Assembly: GCA_905214875.1 (NCBI GenBank)
Contig: CAJMNR010000029.1
Span: forward strand, 1-53,358
Reading direction: 5' to 3'
Length of the DNA stretch: 53,358 nucleotides
DNA from: an uncultured bacterium
GTDB lineage: Bacteria > Bacillota > Clostridia > Lachnospirales > Lachnospiraceae
Shown here: positions 1 through 8,691 of the stretch, piece by piece
How the letters are laid out: every line of letters begins with the position of its first letter
Numbering within the stretch: position 1 is the first letter of the stretch
The notes under the pieces: model-generated
Seen by the model: only the letters and a program-made list of their open reading frames with translations
What the model was told of the DNA's origin: nothing
Databases searched by the model: none
Program-made: the position numbers and the translations under genes

Positions 1-76
1 TTGAAAAATCGGTCCAAAAACGCGAAAAGAAACAGAATACCTATCGTCTGATTCTAATGAATAAAAAAATGGGGAA

Positions 77-105
77 TTCCTAATTAGTTTCGTTGGTGCT
101 ATAAT
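77..105 (+). promoter_or_regulatory. Probable sigma-A promoter of the TetR gene
   Basis: A perfect TATAAT lies at 100-105, with a weak TTCCTA 17 bases upstream at 77-82. The gene starts 33 bases downstream. The -35 is poor, so the promoter may rely on the -10 or an activator. Confidence 0.45.
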
Positions 106-138
106 TGATATAACATAAGTGGTCACAAGGAGAAAAGA

Positions 139-750
139 ATGCCAAAGCAAACATTTTATAATTTAAGCCAAGAGAAACAGAAGAAGATTATCGATGCTGC
201 AAAAAGTGAATTTAGCAAGAATGGCTTTTATGATGCATCAATCAATAAGATTATAAAGGATGCAGGAATTCCAAGGGGTAGTTTCTATCAGTACTTCGAG
301 ACAAAAGAAGACCTATTCCTGTATTTGTTTGGCCAGTGTGTAGAAGTGTTCAGAGAAGATATAACAGCTCAGATGGAGCAAAAGGAGATTGATCTCTTTG
401 AGTTTTACCTATTAATCTTTGAGGTTGGAATCAAAGAGAGGGTAGAGGAAGAATGGAAACAGTTTTTTAAAACGACTGTTATTAATATGAACATGAAATT
501 ATTTCATCAGCTTGAAAAGTTTATGAATGAGGCAGAGTTTGTACCTCCGATTAAAGACAAATGTTTCTTGAAAAAATCTGAGGTATTATCAAAGTATAGT
601 GAGGAAGAGCAAAACGTAATTCAACAGTTATTAGCGAATACAACGCTTCTTATGATGGGAACTTGCCTTAATGATATGGAGAATGCGTCCGCCTATAAAA
701 GAAATTTAGAAAAACAAATTGAGATTATAAAACATGGCGTTATAAGATAA
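139..750 (+). CDS. TetR/AcrR family transcriptional regulator
   Basis: A 203-residue repressor-type protein. Residues about 10-55 form the TetR helix-turn-helix: IIDAAKSEFSKNGF, then DASINKIIKDAGIPRGSFYQYF, the classic recognition-helix pattern followed by an acidic KEDLF. The C-terminal 140 residues are all-helical ligand-binding sequence with no recognisable ligand signature. Length is normal for the family. The ATG has an AAGGAG ribosome site eight bases ahead. The gene stands alone between its own promoter and a strong terminator, so its target is unclear; self-regulation is the default expectation. The family call is firm; ligand and regulon are unknown. Confidence 0.93.
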   Translation: MPKQTFYNLSQEKQKKIIDAAKSEFSKNGFYDASINKIIKDAGIPRGSFYQYFETKEDLFLYLFGQCVEVFREDITAQMEQKEIDLFEFYLLIFEVGIKERVEEEWKQFFKTTVINMNMKLFHQLEKFMNEAEFVPPIKDKCFLKKSEVLSKYSEEEQNVIQQLLANTTLLMMGTCLNDMENASAYKRNLEKQIEIIKHGVIR

Positions 751-755
751 TAATA

Positions 756-803
756 AAAAAGCCTTTAGGCTGCTACTAGGTATGCAGTTTGTAGGCTTTT
801 TGC
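756..803 (+). terminator. Rho-independent terminator after TetR gene
   Basis: AAAAAGCCT at 756-764 pairs with AGGCTTTTT at 793-801, with a T-run in the distal arm. It starts six bases after the TetR stop codon. Confidence 0.8.
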
Positions 804-887
804 TATCTGTAACTTGTATTGTGAAAGGGGGGATTAGGAATGGGGAAAAACATTCCATAGAAAAATTAAATAATGGAGGTAGTGAGT

Positions 888-1262
888 ATGAAACGTGAAT
901 TAGGAATTGCAAGATGTGGACTTGCTTGTTGTTTATGTTCGGAAAATGAAACTTGTACAGGATGTAATTCCGGGGATTGTTCTGGAAAAGACTGGTGTCA
1001 GAATAGGAAGTGTTCCATAGAAAAAGAAATCAGCCACTGCTACGCTTGTACAGAAGACTGTAAGAAGGGATTATTAGCAAAGCTTAAACCATACGCATTT
1101 ACGTTATTTATTAAGAAATATGGGGAAGAGCGATTGTTAGACTGTCTTGAGGAAAATGAAAAACGTGGTATTGTCTATCATCGGGAAGGCATCATTGGAG
1201 ATTATGATGGTTTTGACGATGTAGAACAACTAATGGAATTTATAAAGACAGGGAAACGCTAA
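888..1262 (+). CDS. Cys-rich DUF3795 family protein
   Basis: A 124-residue cytoplasmic protein with many cysteines in its first half (ARCGLACCLCSENETCTGC, then CSGKDWC, CSIEK and CYACTEDC). This is typical of DUF3795, small proteins thought to bind zinc or another metal; their role is not established. The ATG at 888 is preferred over the ATG at 873 because GGAGGT at 875-880 lies eight bases ahead of 888 and would overlap the earlier start. The C-terminal half is an ordinary helical segment ending QLMEFIKTGKR. It follows the TetR terminator by about 85 bases and is probably separately transcribed. Confidence 0.85.
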   Translation: MKRELGIARCGLACCLCSENETCTGCNSGDCSGKDWCQNRKCSIEKEISHCYACTEDCKKGLLAKLKPYAFTLFIKKYGEERLLDCLEENEKRGIVYHREGIIGDYDGFDDVEQLMEFIKTGKR

Positions 1263-1286
1263 ACGGCATTGGCAGACAGCATTGAG

Positions 1287-1409
1287 ATGACTTGGTCATG
1301 TAGAGTTTGTAAAAGACATTTGATGATGGAGGTATGTAGCAGTTACTATGAAAATGCGATCTCCAAAGAAGAAGTAACACGAATGTTAAGGGAATTAGAA
1401 AAAGAGTGA
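1287..1409 (+). CDS. Possible small protein, in frame after DUF3795 stop
   Basis: A 40-codon frame starting MTWSCRVCKRH and ending MLRELEKE. It lies in the same reading frame as the preceding DUF3795 gene, with only the TAA and eight sense codons between them. It contains a CxxC pair and a further Cys. No good ribosome site precedes the ATG, so it may be a relic of a longer gene, a coupled small protein, or chance. No family was recognised. Confidence 0.3.
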   Translation: MTWSCRVCKRHLMMEVCSSYYENAISKEEVTRMLRELEKE

Positions 1410-1450
1410 TATTTAATTCTGTTAATATAAGGAAATGACTGGTAGAAGGT

Positions 1451-1477
1451 TACTATATTGCAATATTTGGTCGATAT
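1451..1477 (+). promoter_or_regulatory. Possible sigma-D (motility) type promoter for the chemoreceptor pair
   Basis: GTCGATAT at 1470-1477 differs by one base from the Firmicute motility-sigma -10 GCCGATAT. The expected TAAA -35 about 15 bases upstream is only TACT. Chemoreceptor genes are classic targets of this sigma factor, which is why the partial match is noted. Confidence 0.3.
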
Positions 1478-1503
1478 ATATCCTATGAGAATAGGAGGAA
1501 TAT

Positions 1504-2970
1504 ATGAAAAGACTACAAAAGATAAATGTAATAATTCTATGGATAGTAAGTGCAATCGTAATAGGATATAACTTTTTTAATGGTGTGGAAATGCCGATTA
1601 TAATAAAGTCAGCATGCTTTATGTATGGAACATCCTTGCTTACTTCCATCGTGTACCGTTTGAAAATAGTGGATTATGTAAAATCTACTTTAATTGCTGT
1701 AATAGCAGGATTGGCTACTTTATTTTGCTCTATGGTATTAGGAGGAAATAGCCAATGTGTATGTGTAGCATTTATGGTATTAGCATTGGTGACATTATAT
1801 TTAGATAAAAGAGTCATCCTGGTCTATGGAATTGTCTATGGAGTTAGCGCTTTTATTGTACTAAAAATAAATCCTGTTTATATAAGCGGGAAAGATATGG
1901 ATACTAGACTAGCAGCTATCAGCTTGGTAATCTATATGTTACTTTGGGCTGTTTTATGTATTGTTACAATTCGAGCAAATCGATTGATGGAGGCATCCAG
2001 CGAGGCTTCAAAAAAAGCCAATGAGTATAAAGATACAGTTTTAGAACAGAAGAAATTAGTAGGAAACGTTGTAGAACAATTGCAGGCATCTGTAGAACAA
2101 AGCAACAAAGAAGTAAATGGATTATCTACGGAAGCGGAGTTAATTGTTGATACAGTACATCGATTTGTAAAGACACAGGAACAGACATCAGCCGGGTTAA
2201 AACAGTTAGAAGAAACGGCAATGAAATCGAATTCCGAAATTATTAATAATTATCAATTGGCATCTAATATGAAATCAGAATTTACTTATGTAATGGATGC
2301 AATCAAAGTAGTATCTGAAGAAAGGGAAGGCTTTATTCAATCTATGGCGGATATTACAGAGACAATCAAAGAGTCTGTAGAATCTGCAAATCACTTTTTA
2401 GCAGAATCCAATAAGATTGCTTCAATTTTAGAAGAAATTAATGAGATTTCTTCACAGACGAATCTGTTATCGCTAAATGCATCGATTGAAGCAGCCCGTG
2501 CCGGAGAAAATGGTAAAGGGTTTGCAGTTGTAGCCGATCAGATTCGTGTGTTATCCGAACAAAGTCAGAGATATGCAGTAAGAATTCAAGAAATATTAGA
2601 TCCTTTTTCAGAAGTTATAAAAGAAGTTGCAGGAAGAGTTGAATCCAGTGCAACATCGGTTGATACATCAATGGAAGAGATTAATAAGCTTATTAGTTGC
2701 TTTAAAGAGCTTAGTATCTCTTCAGAAAGCACAGAACATACAATAGAAGAAGAAGTGAAACTTGTTACGAAAATTCGTAAAGAATTTGAACAGATGTTTG
2801 AAGAGTTCGAACGTATCGTGTCCTTGTCAAATGATATGAGTAGTGCAGCAGATAACTGTTCAGATGCAATTAACAGTCAAGCAGAAATGGTTGTTACAAC
2901 CGTAGGGCATTTAGAAGAAATAAAAGAACTGTCTGATGAATTGAACAAGAAATTTGACGAAGGAGTATAG
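1504..2970 (+). CDS. Methyl-accepting chemotaxis-like protein with 6-TM sensor
   Basis: A 488-residue chemoreceptor. Residues about 5-160 contain roughly six hydrophobic segments with short loops and no large external ligand domain, so sensing is probably within or at the membrane. Residues about 165-488 are the cytoplasmic coiled-coil signalling domain. The conserved hairpin tip near residue 311 reads SSQTNLLSLNASIEAARAG followed by GKGFAVVADQIRVLSEQS, the kinase/CheW contact site. The ATG follows AGGAGG by seven bases. It is followed two bases later by a paralogue, so the two are surely co-transcribed. No che or flagellar genes are in the window, so it feeds a distant kinase. The ligand is unknown. 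Confidence 0.92.
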   Translation: MKRLQKINVIILWIVSAIVIGYNFFNGVEMPIIIKSACFMYGTSLLTSIVYRLKIVDYVKSTLIAVIAGLATLFCSMVLGGNSQCVCVAFMVLALVTLYLDKRVILVYGIVYGVSAFIVLKINPVYISGKDMDTRLAAISLVIYMLLWAVLCIVTIRANRLMEASSEASKKANEYKDTVLEQKKLVGNVVEQLQASVEQSNKEVNGLSTEAELIVDTVHRFVKTQEQTSAGLKQLEETAMKSNSEIINNYQLASNMKSEFTYVMDAIKVVSEEREGFIQSMADITETIKESVESANHFLAESNKIASILEEINEISSQTNLLSLNASIEAARAGENGKGFAVVADQIRVLSEQSQRYAVRIQEILDPFSEVIKEVAGRVESSATSVDTSMEEINKLISCFKELSISSESTEHTIEEEVKLVTKIRKEFEQMFEEFERIVSLSNDMSSAADNCSDAINSQAEMVVTTVGHLEEIKELSDELNKKFDEGV

Positions 2971-2972
2971 AG

Positions 2973-4427
2973 ATGAAGAGAATACAAAAGAATATAACCA
3001 TTCTTATATTGTGCTGTAGTATATTGATGTTGCTATTTGCAGTTCTCACAGGGGTTGAACCAAAGGTTACACGCTATATTGGCGTAACAATGATTTTTGT
3101 TAATATATGTGATACAATACTATATTTTATTCCAATTGGTGAACGAGTAAAAGCAGTAATGATATTGGCAATGGCAGGATTAGCAACATTAGCAGTATCG
3201 ATATTCCTAGGCGGGAATGGTGGAGCATTCCTTACGTCATTTATTGTGTTAGGAGTCGCAGTTTTATATTTTGAGCCAATTGTACTTGTGGCATATTCTG
3301 CAATCTATTTGTCAGCGTGTGTAGTTGCTTTCTGTGTAAATAAGACTTATATTGTAGGCGAGGATATGGAACCATATATGGGCATTATTTTAATGTTTAC
3401 GTATGCTGTTATGACAGTAAGTCTGTATATTGCAACAAAATACGGTAGAAGATACATGGAACAAGCTCACGAAAATGAAATAGCAGCTCAAGAAATAGCG
3501 GATATCATTGATACACAAGGCCAAGCTGCCAATGAGAATGCCAAGTCTTTATATGAAAAAGTGGAAATCAGCGATCAAATGATGAAACGTGTCTCATTGG
3601 AATCAAACAGAGTAAATGAAAATGTAATGAAACTGAAGGAAGCTGAGACAGAAACAATAGCTATCTTTCAAGATCTGAATAATAAAATTAATAATTCAAC
3701 AGAGTGGATTGAAGAGAACTATCAGTTAATTGCCACATTGACGGAGAATTTTAATATTGCATTAGAAAATGTTTCAAGCAGCAAGAACTATAGTAATCAT
3801 GCATCGAGCTCTATGGGTGAGCTATTAGATACGATTGAGAATGCTCACGATAGTATTGTAAAAACATCAAAAGAAACAGAAAAAATAGCAATGATTATAA
3901 AAGATATTAACGACATTGCTTCACAGACCAATTTACTTGCCATTAATGCTTCCATTGAAGCTGCAAGAGTAGGTGATAAAGGGGCCGGATTTGATATCGT
4001 TGCAGAGCAGATTCGCACCTTATCGGTACAAAGCAAGCAGGCAAGTGATAATATCAATCAGATTCTTGGAATGTTAACAGTAGCGTTGCAAGAGACAGAT
4101 GGAAAAGTCAGCAAAGGCCTTTCGGCAATCCAGCATGGAAACAGTAATCTTGACCGCATGGTGAAATGTATTGAGACGATTGATCTGTATTCAAAGCAAT
4201 CTCAGCAAACATTAGTCGAGGAAGAGGATGCATTTATAAAAATCAAAGAAGCATTCTCCGATATGGTAATGGAAGTTGAACGAGCAATGAAAAACGCAGA
4301 AGCTACAATGACAGACTTAGAAATGGTTGCAGAGTCTGTCGAATCTCAAACAAATAGAACGACACAGGTTTCTGAACATTTAGAAGAAATTGATGGCCTG
4401 GTAAATCAGATTACAAGCCAGTTATAA
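2973..4427 (+). CDS. Second methyl-accepting chemotaxis-like protein, tandem paralogue
   Basis: A 484-residue paralogue of the upstream gene with the same plan: six N-terminal hydrophobic segments without an extracytoplasmic domain, a coiled-coil region, and a tip near residue 314 reading ASQTNLLAINASIEAARVG. The tip diverges slightly (GAGFDIVAEQIRTLS). The start lies two bases after the previous stop, and its ribosome site AAGGAG lies inside the previous gene's end, so translation is probably coupled. The N-terminal halves are clearly homologous in layout but quite diverged, so the two may sense different signals or form a heterodimer. Confidence 0.92.
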   Translation: MKRIQKNITILILCCSILMLLFAVLTGVEPKVTRYIGVTMIFVNICDTILYFIPIGERVKAVMILAMAGLATLAVSIFLGGNGGAFLTSFIVLGVAVLYFEPIVLVAYSAIYLSACVVAFCVNKTYIVGEDMEPYMGIILMFTYAVMTVSLYIATKYGRRYMEQAHENEIAAQEIADIIDTQGQAANENAKSLYEKVEISDQMMKRVSLESNRVNENVMKLKEAETETIAIFQDLNNKINNSTEWIEENYQLIATLTENFNIALENVSSSKNYSNHASSSMGELLDTIENAHDSIVKTSKETEKIAMIIKDINDIASQTNLLAINASIEAARVGDKGAGFDIVAEQIRTLSVQSKQASDNINQILGMLTVALQETDGKVSKGLSAIQHGNSNLDRMVKCIETIDLYSKQSQQTLVEEEDAFIKIKEAFSDMVMEVERAMKNAEATMTDLEMVAESVESQTNRTTQVSEHLEEIDGLVNQITSQL

Positions 4428-4461
4428 AAAATAAGCAGTTCATACAGAATAAACTTCCTGT

Positions 4462-4490
4462 TTGAAATTTAAAAATAATTATGCTAAAAT
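4462..4490 (+). promoter_or_regulatory. Strong sigma-A promoter
   Basis: TTGAAA at 4462-4467, a 17-base spacer, and TAAAAT at 4485-4490. The predicted start near 4497 is only about ten bases before the terminator hairpin at 4507-4544. Confidence 0.6.
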
Positions 4491-4506
4491 AGAAAAGTCG
4501 AGTAGC

Positions 4507-4544
4507 AAAAAGCGTAAATCCAGATATGGGTTTGCGCTTTTTTT
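4507..4544 (+). terminator. Terminator or attenuator ahead of the MATE gene
   Basis: AAAAAGCGTAAATCC pairs with GGGTTTGCGCTTTTT (two G-T pairs) across a six-base loop, followed by more T. It ends the chemoreceptor operon, but it also lies downstream of the promoter at 4462-4490, so it may act as an attenuator for the MATE gene. Confidence 0.75.
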
Positions 4545-4628
4545 GTTTAAAAGTGCTCTCGATGAAATATGGTTGTGGTAGCTTTCCGAAAAAGTCTCCT
4601 AAGATTTGTCTTATATGAAGGAGGAAAA

Positions 4629-6023
4629 TTGAAACAAGAGATAACTATGAACAAGATGGGGGTAGAACCGATCCCAAAAGTAATGCTTGGAATGGGGATA
4701 CCGATGATACTTTCTATGGTACTGCAGGCTTGCTATAACATTGTTGACAGTATGTTTGTTGCAAGAATACCGGACAGTGAGGGAATCGTACATGCAGGTG
4801 AGTATGCGGTTAATGCACTAACGCTTGCATTCCCAATACAGATGCTCATTGTTGCATTTGGAATCGGAACCGGGGTTGGAGTAAATGCACTTTTATCCAA
4901 GACTCTTGGAGAGAGAAATGAAGAAAAGGTAGCAAAGATTGCAGGAAATGGCGTGTTTCTTGGAATTGTTATTTATATTGTGTTTTTACTATTTGGATTA
5001 GTAGGAATACACCCTTATCTAAGTACACAGACAAGTGATGGGACAGTATTATCAATGGGAAATACGTATCTTTCTATTTGTACTGTAATGTCAGTTGGTA
5101 TGATATTATTTTCAATCTATGAAAAACTGCTTCAGTCAACTGGAAAAACTATTTTTTCTACAACAGCACAAGTGGCAGGCGCAATCACAAATATCGTGTT
5201 AGACCCGATTTTAATATTCGGTTACTTTGGGCTTCCAGCACTTGGAATTGCAGGTGCGGCGTATGCAACAGTAATTGGACAGATGGTATCGATGGTAGTT
5301 GCCATGGTATTTCATTATAAGAAAAATAAAGAAGTAAAGAGTGGAATCCGTTATTTGAAACCGGAAGGACGCATTATCCGCGAAATCTACAATATTGGAA
5401 TTCCTGCAATCATTATGCAGGCACTAATGTCCTTTATGACATATGGAGTGAATATCATATTTGGTGCAGTTTCCATGGCTGCCGTAACATCATATGGAAT
5501 CTTCTATAAGATACAGCAGTTTGTTTTCTTCGCTGGATTTGGATTGAGAGATGCGATTACGCCAATTGTATCCTTTAACTACGGTATGGGAAATCAAAAG
5601 AGAGTAAAAGAAGGAATCAAATATGGTGTAATCTATATATCCATCATCATGATTGCTGGAACTATTTTTCTAGAAATATTTGCAGCACCACTTGTAACAT
5701 TATTTGGTTTATCGGATGAAACGGCCAGTCTTTGTGTTTTAGCTACACGCATTATTTCAGCAGGATTCTTATTCGCTGGAGGCAATATTGCATTACAAGG
5801 TGTATTCCAGGCTCTTGGCTGTGGAATCAGTTCCTTGATCATATCGTTGTTAAGACTCCTTGTAATTGTTTTACCACTTGCATGGGTGCTTAGTCTTCTT
5901 CCAAATGCATTAGATATCATGTGGATTGCATTCCCGGTAGCAGAATTACTTTCATGTATAGTTGCCGTCGGTTTAATGTTTCGTGCAAATAAGAGAGTTA
6001 TTAAGAACATGACAGAAGTATAG
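4629..6023 (+). CDS. MATE family multidrug/cation exporter
   Basis: A 464-residue inner-membrane antiporter with about 12 hydrophobic segments in two halves, the family's usual size. Typical MATE sequence includes MILSMVLQACYNIVDSMFVA near the N-terminus, LDPILIFGYFGLPALGIAGA mid-protein, and FNYGMGNQKRVKEGIKYG in the second half. It exports drugs or metabolites in exchange for sodium or protons. TTG at 4629 is chosen because AGGAGG at 4619-4624 is four bases ahead. The ATG at 4647 is too far from it, and an upstream in-frame ATG at 4569 has no ribosome site. Transcription may be governed by the promoter and hairpin at 4462-4544. The substrate cannot be told. Confidence 0.9.
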   Translation: MKQEITMNKMGVEPIPKVMLGMGIPMILSMVLQACYNIVDSMFVARIPDSEGIVHAGEYAVNALTLAFPIQMLIVAFGIGTGVGVNALLSKTLGERNEEKVAKIAGNGVFLGIVIYIVFLLFGLVGIHPYLSTQTSDGTVLSMGNTYLSICTVMSVGMILFSIYEKLLQSTGKTIFSTTAQVAGAITNIVLDPILIFGYFGLPALGIAGAAYATVIGQMVSMVVAMVFHYKKNKEVKSGIRYLKPEGRIIREIYNIGIPAIIMQALMSFMTYGVNIIFGAVSMAAVTSYGIFYKIQQFVFFAGFGLRDAITPIVSFNYGMGNQKRVKEGIKYGVIYISIIMIAGTIFLEIFAAPLVTLFGLSDETASLCVLATRIISAGFLFAGGNIALQGVFQALGCGISSLIISLLRLLVIVLPLAWVLSLLPNALDIMWIAFPVAELLSCIVAVGLMFRANKRVIKNMTEV

Positions 6024-6055
6024 AAAGTATGCTGACATTCAGCTCTATGAAATCA

Positions 6056-6122
6056 TTGCTATTTAGAAGTAAAAGGTATAATATATCCATATTGGGGCTC
6101 CCCCGCATTTATTAGCGGGGGA
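6056..6122 (+). promoter_or_regulatory. Promoter plus 5' leader hairpin of GNAT gene
   Basis: TATAAT at 6077-6082 with TTGCTA at 6056-6061 (15-base spacing, short). Right at the expected mRNA 5' end, TCCCCCGC at 6099-6106 and GCGGGGGA at 6115-6122 form a perfect 8-bp GC-rich hairpin with an 8-base loop. There is no T-run, so it is not a terminator. It may be an mRNA-stabilising or regulatory 5' hairpin. Confidence 0.5.
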
Positions 6123-6149
6123 ATACAAAAGGATGATGGAGGAGTAAGA

Positions 6150-6596
6150 ATGGATATGAATTTAAAAGAACTGTCGGTAAATGATTTGGAAGAGATTAAA
6201 GAGTTTTTCTTTCAAGTATTTACGAAAGAACCATGGAATGATGACTGGAGTGATTCTAGTCAATTACATGCTTACATAATGGATTTAACAGGAAATCCTA
6301 ATTCTTTATCGTTAGGGTTATTTTTAGAAGAGGAACTGATAGGAATTGCCTTAGGTAATATTAAGCACTGGTATGCAGGAACAGAGTACTGCATAGACGA
6401 ATTATGCATAAAGACAGACCAACAAGGAAAAGGAATCGGCACCGGTTTTATAAAGTTAATCGAAGAATATCTAAAGAAAAAAGGAATTGGCTCTATCTTT
6501 TTACAGACAGAACGCGCCGTGCCTGCCTATGAATTTTATAAGAAAAAAGGATTCTTTGAATTAGAAGATCACGTCTCTTTTGTAAAAGACTTTTAA
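6150..6596 (+). CDS. GNAT family N-acetyltransferase
   Basis: A 148-residue acetyl-CoA-dependent acyltransferase covering a single GNAT fold. Acetyl-CoA motif A is seen as DELCIKTDQQGKGIGTGF (QxxGxG/T form) near residues 87-104. The C-terminal AVPAYEFYKKKGFFELE is the usual motif B. AGGAGG-type ribosome sequence (GATGGAGGAG) precedes the ATG. It sits between MATE and rubrerythrin genes, each apparently its own unit. The acceptor (amine drug, peptide or metabolite) is not predictable. Confidence 0.88.
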   Translation: MDMNLKELSVNDLEEIKEFFFQVFTKEPWNDDWSDSSQLHAYIMDLTGNPNSLSLGLFLEEELIGIALGNIKHWYAGTEYCIDELCIKTDQQGKGIGTGFIKLIEEYLKKKGIGSIFLQTERAVPAYEFYKKKGFFELEDHVSFVKDF

Positions 6597-6819
6597 TACG
6601 TAATTTGAATAAAAGACAAGCAATAACATTTATTTTTATGACAGAAGTATACTTTCAAGTTATTTAAAAAAATACAGAACAAAAACTCCATTTTATGGTA
6701 AAATAAAGATGGCAAAAATACAAAATATTTTCTAGAATCTCAAGATACCGTTGTTCGTTATAAGAACGCAGATAAAATATTAAATGCAATTTATTTTATT
6801 GAAAACGGAGGTAGAACTA

Positions 6820-7488
6820 ATGGAAAAATGGAAATGTTCTGTATGTGGTTATATTTACGAAGGCTCGCTGCCTGAGGATTTTATATGTCCTGTTTGCAAA
6901 CAGCCAGCGAGTGCATTCGTAAAGATCGAAGAAACTTCAGAACCAACGAAAACAAATCCTTATGCTGGTACTAAGACAGAGAAAAATTTGCGGGAAGCCT
7001 TTGCAGGTGAATCACAGGCTCGCAATAAATATACGTACTTTGCATCAGTTGCAAAGAAAGCAGGTTATGAACAGATTGCAGAATTATTTTTGAAAACCGC
7101 AGAGAATGAAAAAGAGCATGCAAAGCTTTGGTTCAAAGCACTTGGAGAGCTAGGCGATACGCCGGAAAATCTTTTGCATGCGGCAGAAGGTGAAAATGCA
7201 GAATGGACCGATATGTACGTGCGTATGGCCCGTGAGGCAGAGGAAGAAGGATTCCATGAGCTAGCCGAGCAGTTTCGGGGCGTAGCAGCCATTGAAAAAG
7301 CCCATGAAGAGCGTTATCGTGCACTATTACATAATATTGAAACGAAAGCTGTCTTTGAAAAGAGTGGGGTAACGGTATGGGAATGCCGTAACTGTGGTCA
7401 CATTGTCGTGGGAACATCTGCCCCTGAAGTATGTCCTGTGTGTAATCATCCCCAGAGTTATTTTGAAGTTCGAAAAGAGAATTATTAA
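6820..7488 (+). CDS. Rubrerythrin with rubredoxin-like domains at both ends
   Basis: A 222-residue cytoplasmic non-haem iron peroxidase. Residues 1-38 form a rubredoxin-like knuckle (CSVCGYIYEG and CPVCK). Residues about 50-180 form the ferritin-like di-iron domain with the Glu/His ligand pattern (FAGESQARNKY, ENEKEHAKLWF, AIEKAHEERYRALL). Residues about 190-222 form a second rubredoxin-like site (CRNCGHIV and CPVCNHP). Such proteins detoxify hydrogen peroxide in anaerobes using electrons passed via rubredoxin iron. The start at 6820 is set by CGGAGG eight bases upstream; an upstream in-frame ATG at 6784 lacks one. It stands alone and ends in a strong terminator. The extra N-terminal domain makes it longer than the standard form. 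Confidence 0.93.
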   Translation: MEKWKCSVCGYIYEGSLPEDFICPVCKQPASAFVKIEETSEPTKTNPYAGTKTEKNLREAFAGESQARNKYTYFASVAKKAGYEQIAELFLKTAENEKEHAKLWFKALGELGDTPENLLHAAEGENAEWTDMYVRMAREAEEEGFHELAEQFRGVAAIEKAHEERYRALLHNIETKAVFEKSGVTVWECRNCGHIVVGTSAPEVCPVCNHPQSYFEVRKENY

Positions 7489-7522
7489 ACATTGTAGTGT
7501 GCTAAAATGAAGTTGAAACGAT

Positions 7523-7555
7523 AAGCAGTGCGGCGAATACCGTACTGCTTTTTTG
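7523..7555 (+). terminator. Terminator after rubrerythrin
   Basis: AGCAGT-G-CGG pairs with CCG-T-ACTGCT across a six-base loop, followed by TTTTTT. Confidence 0.85.
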
Positions 7556-7588
7556 AATTTATTGGAAATTAAAGAGTTCAATAGTTAT

Positions 7589-8497
7589 CTACTCAGTAGA
7601 AGAAATGTCACCAATTACAATACTGATTAGACAAGCATTTGTGAAAAATCCCATAATGCTCATTATACATGTAAGGATCTTTGTGTATGGAGTCGCTGGT
7701 GTAAAATCGCCGTACCCAATCGTTGTGTAAGTCATACATACATAATAAATTAGGTCATAGAAACGAATGGCATAATGTTCTGCTCCCGTTTGGAGTACAT
7801 GACCAAATCGAATATTCAAAGAATATAGAATCGCTATGAAGTTAGACATTTGAATCATTACAATAAAAAACAACAATAAAATTCCGTTTAGACGAGACAT
7901 ATAAAACTTTTTATCGTTCCGTTTCGATATAGGATTCTTGTGAAGAATCAGCTTTACCATCAGCTGGATTGTTCCAAGGAAGATGATAAATTCTATTGCA
8001 TAGCATAGGATACCAAATAAAGTGATTAACCAAGTCTGCTTGCTTACTAAATCGATTTCTAACATCTGACGTTCCATCAGGATAATGAAAATAGGGGTGA
8101 TGCAAAGAACAATCCATTGCCGTTCCGTTGTCTCAGTCAGATAATCAATTACAACATGAAAAACGGTATATAATAGCTTGATAAAAAGGATCAGGAACAG
8201 CTGAATCAAAATTCCTGCTAATAAATATTTGAATCCTTTCGTGGAGTCGAATTCCCACCATAAAAAGAAAAATACGATATTTAGCAGAATGGCTGTATAC
8301 AGAGTATTTCGTTGGTTTTTAGTCCCTTCTGTTTTAGGAACAGGCTTTTTCAACGACTTCGCATTAACGCCCCTGACACCAATGCTGAAATAGTATGCAA
8401 GTAGCTGAAAATTACGGATAACCTCCATACAGACAATTAAACCAAATGTAACTAGCAATAATACATATTCACAAAATATTAGAATTGCCATAGTCAT
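7589..8497 (-). CDS. Two-pore-loop-type potassium channel (ion channel family)
   Basis: A 302-residue membrane protein on the minus strand with about six to seven hydrophobic segments. Near residues 250-262 it carries MTYTTIGYGDFTP, the potassium selectivity filter (TxGYGD), followed by a final transmembrane helix, so the pore module is at the extreme C-terminus. No regulator-of-K-conductance (RCK) domain follows, unlike many bacterial channels. It is predicted to pass potassium across the cytoplasmic membrane. A GAGG-type ribosome site lies ahead of the ATG. It is transcribed convergently with the rubrerythrin gene and divergently from the next GNAT. A near-palindrome around ATACCGGTAT (about 8541-8550) lies in its promoter region. 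Confidence 0.85.
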   Translation of the reverse strand: MTMAILIFCEYVLLLVTFGLIVCMEVIRNFQLLAYYFSIGVRGVNAKSLKKPVPKTEGTKNQRNTLYTAILLNIVFFFLWWEFDSTKGFKYLLAGILIQLFLILFIKLLYTVFHVVIDYLTETTERQWIVLCITPIFIILMERQMLEIDLVSKQTWLITLFGILCYAIEFIIFLGTIQLMVKLILHKNPISKRNDKKFYMSRLNGILLLFFIVMIQMSNFIAILYSLNIRFGHVLQTGAEHYAIRFYDLIYYVCMTYTTIGYGDFTPATPYTKILTCIMSIMGFFTNACLISIVIGDISSTE

Positions 8498-8691
8498 ACG
8501 CCTCGCTCAAAATAATAATGCTATTACCATAAACATATTATACCGGTATTATACAAAAATAGAGAAAATTAATTTCCTCTTGTTAGAGCGAGCAGAGTCA
8601 AGTATGCTATAGGAAGGGGAACCTAGCTTCTAGTGATAAAGAGAGCTAGAATACTACATAGCGAAATGAAATAGTAGGAGGAAATACATAT

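Noticed and set aside
5633..6010. 125-codon minus-strand frame inside the first MATE gene
   Set aside because: Shadow of the MATE coding sequence; no start signals and no protein-like pattern.
6720..6800. PerR-like box before rubrerythrin
   Set aside because: Only a loose GTTC...GAAC dyad is present; it does not match the TTATAATNATTATAA pattern well enough to report.
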